9,067 nt of DNA from an uncultured Roseburia sp. (lineage in GTDB: Bacteria; Bacillota; Clostridia; Lachnospirales; Lachnospiraceae), in NCBI GenBank assembly GCA_910584215.1, contig CAJTYI010000105.1, forward strand, positions 1 through 9,067, given 5' to 3'. The position numbers were made by a program, and so were the translations under genes. This document shows, piece after piece, positions 1-5,252 of this stretch. How positions within the stretch are numbered: position 1 is the stretch's first letter; each line of letters starts with the position of its first letter. Below the pieces are notes generated by a model, which ran no database searches, was not told the DNA's origin, and worked only from the letters and a program-made list of their open reading frames with translations.

Positions 1-48
1 CTCTTGTTGCAGTCGCCAATTTGAAAAATCATCCGTTGCTCTTTTCAT
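1..48 (-). CDS. 5' end of an unidentified gene (runs off left edge)
   Basis: Sixteen codons are visible, beginning MKRATDDFSNWRLQQE, and the frame is open to the left edge. The ATG is preceded by GAGGA seven bases upstream, and a good sigma-A-like promoter lies at 139-167 on the same strand. Together these support a real start rather than a chance ORF. The product cannot be identified from 16 residues. The GC-rich, repeat-rich DNA upstream suggests a gene of a mobile element, for example a mobilisation or replication accessory protein, but that is inference from context only. Confidence 0.5.
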   Translation of the reverse strand, partial: MKRATDDFSNWRLQQE

Positions 49-138
49 AATCCTGTCCTCGGAATTTTTCGTTTGCCTGCCCATATCACACATACAGCAA
101 GACATAAGCTCCCGCCAGTACAAGGGCTTTGGACTTTA

Positions 139-167
139 AGTATAGCACATCTCCCTGACGAAAACAA
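139..167 (-). promoter_or_regulatory. Sigma-A-type promoter for the leftmost gene
   Basis: Read on the minus strand, the -35 is TTGTTT (167-162) and the -10 is TATACT (144-139), separated by exactly 17 bases. The -10 matches TATAAT at five of six positions. Transcription would start near 132, giving a leader of about 85 bases before the start codon at 48. No other gene starts in this direction nearby. Confidence 0.5.
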
Positions 168-177
168 TCACCGCTTT

Positions 178-400
178 ACATCCATTCCGCCCACCGCACA
201 ACCGGCGGGCATGGACATTTAGGCTTGCGGCACAGCCCCCAAACCCCCATGAATACGGGCTTCCTGGGGCGCTCCAAGCCCCGGCGCGGGGCGGGGTAAG
301 GGTTTTATACTACCTGCCCCCGAAAACGGCTTTTAACCGTCCACAGGCGCGTTTTGCGCCCCTTTTTCTGCCCCTGTTTCCCACCATGCCGAATAGTTTT
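178..400. other. GC-rich non-coding region with nested inverted repeats, possible oriT or element control region
   Basis: There is no credible gene here. Visible structures are: arms TCCAT-t-CCGCC (181-191) and GGCGG-gc-ATGGA (204-215); GGGGC (266-270) against GCCCC (278-282), competing with GCCCCG (278-283) against CGGGGC (287-292); and GGCGC (346-350) against GCGCC (356-360), followed by CCTTTTT. A dense set of alternative hairpins between divergent transcription units is typical of conjugative origins of transfer and element control regions in Firmicutes. I did not recognise a specific nic site and no relaxase is visible, so the oriT label is inference. The last hairpin could instead be a plus-strand terminator. 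Confidence 0.3.
346..367 (+). terminator. Possible short hairpin terminator
   Basis: A five-base-pair GC stem, GGCGC (346-350) with GCGCC (356-360), has the loop GTTTT and is followed by CC and a run of five T. It has the form of a rho-independent terminator, but no plus-strand gene ends just before it. It may belong to the surrounding set of inverted repeats instead. Confidence 0.25.
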
Positions 401-427
401 CCGTCAATAACTCAAAAAAGCACTTGA

Positions 428-526
428 CAAAACGCTTCATGTCTTAATATTTATGATGATTATGAATTTATGGACAGAGAACTGCAGGAACTGCTCGAAA
501 GCCTTGTCTGTGAATATCTCGCTTAA
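428..526 (+). pseudogene. Possible 3' remnant of a truncated gene
   Basis: One plus-strand frame is open from 428 (just after a TGA at 425) to a TAA at 524-526. It ends in a helical, ordinary-looking protein tail, MDRELQELLESLVCEYLA, with acidic and aromatic residues before it. It has no ribosome binding site, and the stop is followed at once by a terminator-like hairpin (525-578), as expected for the real end of a gene. It begins exactly where the GC-rich element-like DNA stops. My reading is that the rest of the gene was lost when the left-hand DNA arrived. The family is not recognisable and chance is possible at this length. Confidence 0.25.
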
Positions 527-578
527 AAAGCGGTAAATGCAAGCCCTACGCGAAACTGTTGCAGCATTTACTCTTTTT
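525..578 (+). terminator. Hairpin terminator behind the putative gene remnant
   Basis: Arms GTAAATGC (533-540) and GCATTTAC (564-571) pair perfectly across a 23-base loop. The flanking AAAAAG (525-530) can pair with CTTTTT (573-578), with a small internal bulge. The T-rich run continues (TCTTTTTCTTT), giving a terminator form on the plus strand, and the A-rich left arm makes a bidirectional role possible. It isolates the reductase promoter downstream from transcription entering from the left. Confidence 0.45.
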
Positions 579-602
579 CTTTGATAAATATATATTTTTT
601 TA

Positions 603-633
603 TTGACTTCAAGTATACTTGAAGTGTTATATT
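603..633 (+). promoter_or_regulatory. MerR-family-type promoter with 20-bp palindromic operator
   Basis: The -35 is TTGACT (603-608) and the -10 is TATATT (628-633), separated by 19 bases. Within and overlapping that spacer is a perfect 20-bp palindrome, ACTTCAAGTATACTTGAAGT (606-625). An over-long 19-bp spacer filled by a dyad is the hallmark of promoters remodelled by MerR-family activators, which untwist the DNA so that RNA polymerase can use the misaligned hexamers. Known regulators of aldehyde and electrophile response genes (the AdhR and NmlR groups) act this way. No MerR-family gene lies in the window, so the regulator must be encoded elsewhere. Confidence 0.85.
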
Positions 634-673
634 TTGTTATAGAAGCTAATATTAGATCAGGAGGGATATGACT

Positions 674-1663
674 ATGTACATTGCAAACGACAAACGCTAT
701 GAAACTATGAAATACAACCGCTGTGGAAACAGCGGGCTGATGCTGCCTGCCGTCTCTTTGGGGCTTTGGCATAATTTCGGCTCCAACGGCAACTTCGAGA
801 CCATGCAGGATATGATATTTACCGCATTTGACAACGGCATCACCCATTTCGATCTCGCCAACAATTACGGTCCCGTGCCGGGAGCGGCGGAAGAAAACTT
901 TGGCCGTATATTGAACAAGGGACTTGGCGCCTACCGCGATGAGATTGTTGTCTCCACCAAAGCCGGCTACGAAATGTGGGACGGCCCTTACGGCAATTGG
1001 GGCAGCAAGAAATATCTGGTTTCCAGTCTCGACCAGAGCCTAAAACGCATGGGGCTTGACTACGTGGATATTTTTTATCATCACAGACCGGACCCGGAAA
1101 CACCGCTGGAGGAGACGGTCCGTGCGCTCGACGGTATCGTGCGCAGCGGAAAAGCTCTCTATGTGGGCATTTCCAACTACAACAAAGAGCAGACGATCGA
1201 GACTGCCAGACTGTTCCATGAACTCGGCACACCGTTTATCATCAACCAGCGCAAGTATTCCATGTTTGTCCGGGATATTGAGACCGACGGCCTCAAAGAC
1301 TACGCTGCGGCAAACGGCATCGGCATTATCACGTTCTGCCCGCTGGCACAGGGTCTATTGACCGGCAGATATTTAAACGGTATCCCGGCAGACAGCCGCA
1401 TCCGCACCGACGGACGGTTCTTAAAAGAAAATGCTGTCGACGAAGCCACTTTAAACAAAGTGCGCGCACTCTCGGCGATCGCAGACGAACGCGGCCAGAG
1501 CCTTGCCCAGATGGCGCTTGCCTGGATTCTGCGCGACGGCGATATCACGAGCGTCTTAATCGGCGCCTCCCGTGCAAGCCAGATCTTAGATAACGTCGGC
1601 ATGCTCCAAAATCTCTCCTTCAGCGCAGAGGAGCGGGCAAAGATTGATGATATCTTAAAATAA
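674..1663 (+). CDS. yghZ: Aldo/keto reductase, YghZ/AKR14 type (L-glyceraldehyde 3-phosphate reductase-like)
   Basis: This is an NADPH-dependent (beta/alpha)8-barrel cytosolic oxidoreductase. Members of the family reduce L-glyceraldehyde 3-phosphate and methylglyoxal-type aldehydes. The sequence follows E. coli YghZ closely throughout: CGNSGL near the N-terminus, SLGLWHNFG, THFDLANNYGP, AEENFGR, STKAGYEMW, SLDQSLKRMGLDYVDIFY, PLAQGLLTG and VLIGASR. The catalytic tetrad is complete. Numbered from the ATG at 668, it is D62, Y67, K98 and H139. Two starts are possible. AGGAGG (659-664) is nine bases from the ATG at 674 but only three from the ATG at 668, so 674 is preferred (329 aa). The C-terminus is about 15 residues shorter than in E. 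coli. The gene is monocistronic, with a MerR-type promoter in front and a terminator behind. The exact substrate is not determined by sequence. Confidence 0.93.
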   Translation: MYIANDKRYETMKYNRCGNSGLMLPAVSLGLWHNFGSNGNFETMQDMIFTAFDNGITHFDLANNYGPVPGAAEENFGRILNKGLGAYRDEIVVSTKAGYEMWDGPYGNWGSKKYLVSSLDQSLKRMGLDYVDIFYHHRPDPETPLEETVRALDGIVRSGKALYVGISNYNKEQTIETARLFHELGTPFIINQRKYSMFVRDIETDGLKDYAAANGIGIITFCPLAQGLLTGRYLNGIPADSRIRTDGRFLKENAVDEATLNKVRALSAIADERGQSLAQMALAWILRDGDITSVLIGASRASQILDNVGMLQNLSFSAEERAKIDDILK

Positions 1664-1694
1664 CCGCCAGACAATGTTCTGACTTTAAATCATT

Positions 1695-1728
1695 AAAAGG
1701 CTATGACCGCACTGGTTATAGCCTTTTT
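1695..1728 (+). terminator. Strong rho-independent terminator, probably bidirectional
   Basis: The stem GGCTATGACC (1699-1708) pairs with GGTTATAGCC (1714-1723), ten pairs with one G-T wobble. The loop is GCACT, followed by five T. A run of four A before the stem provides a T-tract on the other strand. It lies 32 bases after the reductase stop and 26 bases beyond the end of the DUF262 gene that comes from the opposite side, so it can serve both convergent genes. Confidence 0.88.
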
Positions 1729-1753
1729 GCTATTGAGGACGCTCAGGAAAAAT

Positions 1754-3940
1754 TTAATCTTTCACGGCCTCATTGTGTTCCTGCACATACGAAAGTCTCT
1801 TTTCCTGCAGGGTCTCAATCTCTCCCTCCTTAGCTATCCAGGCATAGATTCGTATCGACTTCCACCCAGTGACCTTACGCCCCCACTCGTTGAGCGTCAT
1901 TTTTTTATTTTGATACAAAACATACTTTTCATCGACCAGGGTTGCCAGCGAATCCTGCATGTTGATGGAACCCAGCGTGATATAGAGCCTGTCGCCCGGC
2001 TTTACGATGTTAAACTCGATCAGTTTATCCATTTTGGGCAGGGATGCCTCCTGTTTTCTTCTCGCCGTCTTTTGCACATTGGCCATATCCACCTTGGGCT
2101 GCGGTAGACAAACATCAAATAATCGAACCGCCAGATCACTGCTTCTCTTTTGCACTGCGGCATAGGTATGAAAAACGTCATATTGTTTTAATGCGATCGC
2201 AGCATTTTGCCGACTTGCATTTTTATCTTTATACCAGATGCGCAGATTGCCGATTTTATTTAAGATCGTCCTCGTAAAAGTGTCGTAGTCCATGCCGTCG
2301 ACCACAACATTGTCAGGAAAATCATGTCCCTGTTTTAAGACCAGGATATCTTTCTCCTCATCTCGATAATACTTGTACGCTGCGCTATCCGCATCCGGCG
2401 TCTGTACCAGTAAATGATCGAGGCTAAATGCAGCGCTGAACGAATCTAACAACGTATATGCCTGATCGTACGATATCTTAATGCACCCATGTTCGCTTGA
2501 CGTTGACTCATAGAGCGCCAGCAGCGCGACCGTGAGCTTTCGGTTCTGTTCAAACGCATCGATGGTTTGGATATCCCCTTTTAATTTTTCCGTTGTGATG
2601 CCCTGACGCAAATATTCCGCCGCGATCGCGCTGACTACGGTATCTTTCACGACCCTGTCTTTGGCGTAGATCTCTGACATAATGCCGGAGAACATCGTAA
2701 TTGCGTCCTTGCTGCTTCTCCCGCTGATCGTCAAAAACTTGATCATAAAGCCGATCGTCTCAGAAACGATCGCAATCACATCTTCTTTTGATAATTTACC
2801 CTCTTTGTATTCAATCAAGGTTCTAAGGAAAAGCGCCTTGGGATGCTTGTACGATACTTCCGTGAACACTTGAAAGAAAAAACGGAATTTATTGTTTTTC
2901 ACGAGCGCATACGCCGCTTCCGTGGATGAGAGCATATTGTAAAAATCCACTTTATCATAAAGGTCGTCGAGCAGCCGTTTAAACGCTTCCCGTTCGCTCT
3001 CAACCTGATAGTACGGCAGCAAATCTCTGGTACTGATCGTCTTAAAATTGTCGATCGTTATATTCTGCCTATAAAAACACAAAAACGCTTTTATGTAATT
3101 GTACAGATAATCATAGAGATTATCCTCGGTCTTAATAATCAACTGCCCCCATTTGTCCAAATAAGTGGCATACGATGACTCGTCGAGCTTAGAAAATATA
3201 TAGGTTTTAATGAGGTCAATCTCTTCGAGTTTTTTGCCTTTGCTGTTGATGGATTCAAACATAGAAAACACTTTATTTTCTTTACAGTTGGCTTCGATTA
3301 CAATAAATTGAACATGCTGTAAAAGAAAATCCGCATAATCTAAGATTTCCGTTTCATTGACGTCTATGATATGATGTTTTAGATATTGACAGATATGGAT
3401 GAAGTTATTTGTGACCCTTTCCTCAAACCTGGACGCACACTGGTATTTACTGCAGTACTCTAACAGGTCCGCGGGCTGATCGTAAGCCGCACAAAATAAA
3501 TCATGAAAACACTTCTTCTCTATGCTGTTGAGGCTGACAACGCTTAGCTCTCTTTGATACTCTCTGTTTACAATCTTCCACAGACAGCTCTTGACCGCAT
3601 TTAAGGTCAAATCGGTCTCAGACACACCCGCACAAAGCGCCAGAGAATACACCGCAAGCAATAACAGGGAAAATGTTGCCATTCTCTGTTGGCCGTCAAT
3701 GATATCATACTTTATAATCGTGCCGTTGATTTTATCATTCTTGTCGTAAATTATAATATTCCCTGTATAATATCCCTCTTCTTTATCCTCCGACCGGTAC
3801 GCCTCTTCTAGATCAAGCAGCAATACATTGACCTGTTCTACGTCCCATGAATACGGTCTCTGGTAGACGGGCACATCATAAATTGACTTAAATAAATTTT
3901 CAAGATTCCACATATGTGGTTCGAGCGTTTTCCTTGGCAT
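1754..3940 (-). CDS. GmrSD/SspE/BrxU-type modification-dependent restriction protein (DUF262-DUF1524-RAMA-like)
   Basis: A 728-aa single-chain protein of the type IV restriction superfamily. The DUF262 (GmrS-like, ParB/sulfiredoxin-fold) domain spans about 12-250 and carries PVYQRPYSW (24-32), the nucleotide-binding DGQQR (82-86) and FESINSKGKKL (228-238). A long helical middle part follows. The DUF1524 HNH-like domain (about 475-610) shows DHLLVQ (508-513) where EHILPQ is typical, then GNL (564-566), N574 and N579. The His, Gln and Asn positions are therefore kept but the Pro is changed to Val. A lysine/arginine-rich linker leads to a RAMA-like domain (about 637-703: KPGDRLY, TGWKSIRIYAW), a predicted reader of modified DNA. 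Relatives cut phage DNA carrying modified bases or phosphorothioates using NTP hydrolysis. The ribosome binding site GGGGAGG sits just upstream of the ATG. It is the second gene of an operon, 34 bp behind DUF1848. Domain calls are secure for DUF262, good for DUF1524 and moderate for RAMA. The target modification is unknown. Confidence 0.85.
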   Translation of the reverse strand: MPRKTLEPHMWNLENLFKSIYDVPVYQRPYSWDVEQVNVLLLDLEEAYRSEDKEEGYYTGNIIIYDKNDKINGTIIKYDIIDGQQRMATFSLLLLAVYSLALCAGVSETDLTLNAVKSCLWKIVNREYQRELSVVSLNSIEKKCFHDLFCAAYDQPADLLEYCSKYQCASRFEERVTNNFIHICQYLKHHIIDVNETEILDYADFLLQHVQFIVIEANCKENKVFSMFESINSKGKKLEEIDLIKTYIFSKLDESSYATYLDKWGQLIIKTEDNLYDYLYNYIKAFLCFYRQNITIDNFKTISTRDLLPYYQVESEREAFKRLLDDLYDKVDFYNMLSSTEAAYALVKNNKFRFFFQVFTEVSYKHPKALFLRTLIEYKEGKLSKEDVIAIVSETIGFMIKFLTISGRSSKDAITMFSGIMSEIYAKDRVVKDTVVSAIAAEYLRQGITTEKLKGDIQTIDAFEQNRKLTVALLALYESTSSEHGCIKISYDQAYTLLDSFSAAFSLDHLLVQTPDADSAAYKYYRDEEKDILVLKQGHDFPDNVVVDGMDYDTFTRTILNKIGNLRIWYKDKNASRQNAAIALKQYDVFHTYAAVQKRSSDLAVRLFDVCLPQPKVDMANVQKTARRKQEASLPKMDKLIEFNIVKPGDRLYITLGSINMQDSLATLVDEKYVLYQNKKMTLNEWGRKVTGWKSIRIYAWIAKEGEIETLQEKRLSYVQEHNEAVKD

Positions 3941-3974
3941 GGCTTTCCTCCCCTTATTTCTCCTGTTTCTTTCT

Positions 3975-4910
3975 TCAAATTTTTTGTTTCGTATCCATAA
4001 ACTGAGATTTCACTTTGCGTTCACTTATGTTGTCCTGCGGCAAGATCGCCCCACACAAAAGCGGAGACATGGGGTCATACTGACTACAGGTTCGTTGCAC
4101 ACTTTCCATACTATCATTGGCATAACAATATAGGCAAGCATTTTTGCAGGTATTGTACGCACCTATCTCCACGCTTTCCACACACCCGCATGCATCTCTC
4201 TGACCTTTATCCTTTCCCACCTTTAGCCTGCGGCCGGTGATCTGTTCGATCAACGCTTTATCAATACAGCAATTATGCGCAATACCACATGATTCAAGAT
4301 CTATTGATTCAGCACATGTGGCCACACTCATTCCGCATTTTTTTGCAATTTGGCTCAACTGTTTGGCAAATGCCATTAACTTGGCCTTATCCGGTTCAAA
4401 TACACGGAGCCGCTCCAGCCTCTTTTTATTCTTCATATAGCGGTCGACAAAACTGATGACACATTTTTGCGTATATCCCTGCAAAGCCCCTGCAATCTGC
4501 TCAAATGCTTTCAGATGATATTCCAGTGTATATAATTCCGTAAAAAGAATCGGGTCGTATCTCCAGATCACGCGTTCCTTCCCGATCTTTTCAGACAGCG
4601 CGCAAAAAACCGGTATCATTTTCTCCTTTTTGTGTGGAACATTCCACTCCATATCTCTGCCATATCCGGTCAGCGTAAACTGAAAGTAATAATGATAGGC
4701 CGCAAGCTCATCCAATCTTTCTATCATGGGTTTAGGATTTTTTGTCCAAAAAACAATGCAGTCGACCACTTCCGGAGACAGATTAATCTTGCTGACCTGA
4801 TGATGGTTCATAGGATTTCTCACATAAGCATATCCCTCTTTTATTCGGTTAAAAAACCAATCCGCATAGTAATTGGGAATATCGGTTCTACGGCTCACAC
4901 TTAAAATCAC
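3975..4910 (-). CDS. DUF1848 family protein with C-terminal radical-SAM-like iron-sulfur motif
   Basis: A 311-aa cytosolic protein of the DUF1848 family, whose function is not established. Family landmarks are SRRTDIP (6-12), FWTKNP (54-59), FTLTGY (78-83) and RYDP (117-120). Near the C-terminus is a cysteine cluster: CGC (241-243), then C255-x3-C259-x2-C262 followed by YA. That is the canonical radical SAM CxxxCxxC spacing, in the YCYA context seen in spore photoproduct lyase-like proteins. Its place is unusual, because radical SAM enzymes normally carry this motif near the N-terminus. Further cysteines (C199, C208, C214, C215) could bind a second cluster. The start codon is GTG at 4910, chosen because AAGGAG lies seven bases upstream and SRRTDIP begins at residue 6. 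It is the first gene of the operon with the DUF262 nuclease. A role in altering or repairing nucleic acid is plausible but inferred. Confidence 0.85.
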   Translation of the reverse strand: MILSVSRRTDIPNYYADWFFNRIKEGYAYVRNPMNHHQVSKINLSPEVVDCIVFWTKNPKPMIERLDELAAYHYYFQFTLTGYGRDMEWNVPHKKEKMIPVFCALSEKIGKERVIWRYDPILFTELYTLEYHLKAFEQIAGALQGYTQKCVISFVDRYMKNKKRLERLRVFEPDKAKLMAFAKQLSQIAKKCGMSVATCAESIDLESCGIAHNCCIDKALIEQITGRRLKVGKDKGQRDACGCVESVEIGAYNTCKNACLYCYANDSMESVQRTCSQYDPMSPLLCGAILPQDNISERKVKSQFMDTKQKI

Positions 4911-4958
4911 GATATATCTCCTTTTTTCTCTTTCTGCTTATCATATAATCAATCCCGC

Positions 4959-4970
4959 CAAAGATCTTTG
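4959..4970. promoter_or_regulatory. 12-bp palindrome in the leader of the DUF1848 operon
   Basis: CAAAGATCTTTG is a perfect 12-bp palindrome placed about 26-38 bases downstream of the predicted transcription start and 48 bases before the GTG start codon. It could be an operator for a repressor acting as a roadblock, or a small RNA hairpin in the leader. No dedicated regulator gene is visible next to it. Confidence 0.3.
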
Positions 4971-5002
4971 ACAGATACATGTCTTAGCGTGTCATATTAG
5001 TC

Positions 5003-5031
5003 ATTATAACATTAACCTTTTCAAATGCCAA
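5003..5031 (-). promoter_or_regulatory. Strong sigma-A-type promoter for the DUF1848-DUF262 operon
   Basis: On the minus strand the -35 is TTGGCA (5031-5026), the spacer is exactly 17 bases, and the -10 is a perfect TATAAT (5008-5003). Transcription should start near 4996, leaving an 86-base leader before the GTG at 4910. The promoter begins 24 bases beyond the terminator of the ABC operon upstream, so the defence-like pair is transcribed independently. Confidence 0.8.
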
Positions 5032-5054
5032 ACATACCTTAATGTCCATAGAGC

Positions 5055-5084
5055 AAAAAAACTCCGCAGGAAAGCCTGCGGGGT
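5055..5084 (-). terminator. Rho-independent terminator of the ABC exporter operon
   Basis: On the minus strand ACCCCGCAGG (5084-5075) pairs with CCTGCGGAGT (5070-5061), ten pairs with one wobble. The loop is CTTT and a run of seven T follows. It lies about 170 bases downstream of the permease stop and directly before the promoter of the next operon. Confidence 0.85.
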
Positions 5085-5252
5085 ATATATTCTGGAAGCC
5101 TGCGCCAGCTCCCCGCAATGGGAAACTGGCGCAGCAAAAATGGCTATGATTCTTCTGTTTTAGTTGGAAGGATAGCACTACCGATCGGTAGACATACTTC
5201 CCCGGAGGGGGAAAGCTTTTTTCTTTTGCCGTCGTGCGGCAGATCATTCTAT
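5085..5252 (-). other. Structured 168-base 3' region of the ABC operon, no gene
   Basis: Between the permease stop and the terminator I see no credible ORF but several dyads. They are: TGCCG/CGGCA (5227-5231 with 5237-5241); TTCCCC/GGGGAA (5198-5203 with 5208-5213), which is followed on the plus strand by AGCTTTTTTC; the 14-bp palindrome at 5178-5191; and a long hairpin pairing CTGCGCCAG (5100-5108) with CTGGCGCAG (5126-5134), with an inner TCCC/GGGA stem. It may be a structured 3' untranslated region, a processed small RNA, or the scar of a lost regulator gene. Confidence 0.4.
5178..5191. promoter_or_regulatory. 14-bp perfect palindrome resembling a TetR-family operator
   Basis: CTACCGATCGGTAG reads the same on both strands. 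Palindromes with this ACCGATCGGT-like core and length are common as TetR-family operators. Here it lies after the permease stop, with no convincing promoter hexamers around it and no TetR-family gene in the window. It may be a relic of a lost or moved regulatory region. Confidence 0.3.

Noticed and set aside
424..457. Perfect -35 TTGACA at 424-429 as a plus-strand promoter
   Set aside because: No acceptable -10 lies 16-18 bases downstream; TAATAT is at 15 and TATGAT at 22, and no clear gene follows.
453..536. Possible 27-aa leader peptide (begins MMIMNLWTENCRNC)
   Set aside because: It has no ribosome binding site, and the overlapping frame ending at 526 has a more protein-like tail. It also ends inside the hairpin stem, which could suggest attenuation, but there is no run of regulatory codons.
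668..673. ATG at 668 as the reductase start
   Set aside because: It is only three bases from AGGAGG, too close for good initiation; the ATG at 674 has a nine-base spacing and matches the N-terminus expected from YghZ.
437..847. 136-aa minus-strand ORF across the reductase promoter
   Set aside because: It covers the MerR-type promoter and the 5' end of the reductase on the opposite strand and shows no family features.
1703..2107. 134-aa plus-strand ORF overlapping the 3' end of the DUF262 gene
   Set aside because: It starts inside the bidirectional terminator and is antisense to the RAMA-like domain; no motif was seen.
4968..4998. Plus-strand promoter TTGACA with CATATT
   Set aside because: The spacer is 19 bases, the -10 is weak, and no plus-strand gene follows before the minus-strand ABC operon ends.
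4984..5247. 87-aa minus-strand ORF after the ABC permease
   Set aside because: It runs straight through the strong terminator at 5055-5084 and over the promoter at 5003-5031, has no ribosome binding site, and its residue make-up is not protein-like.
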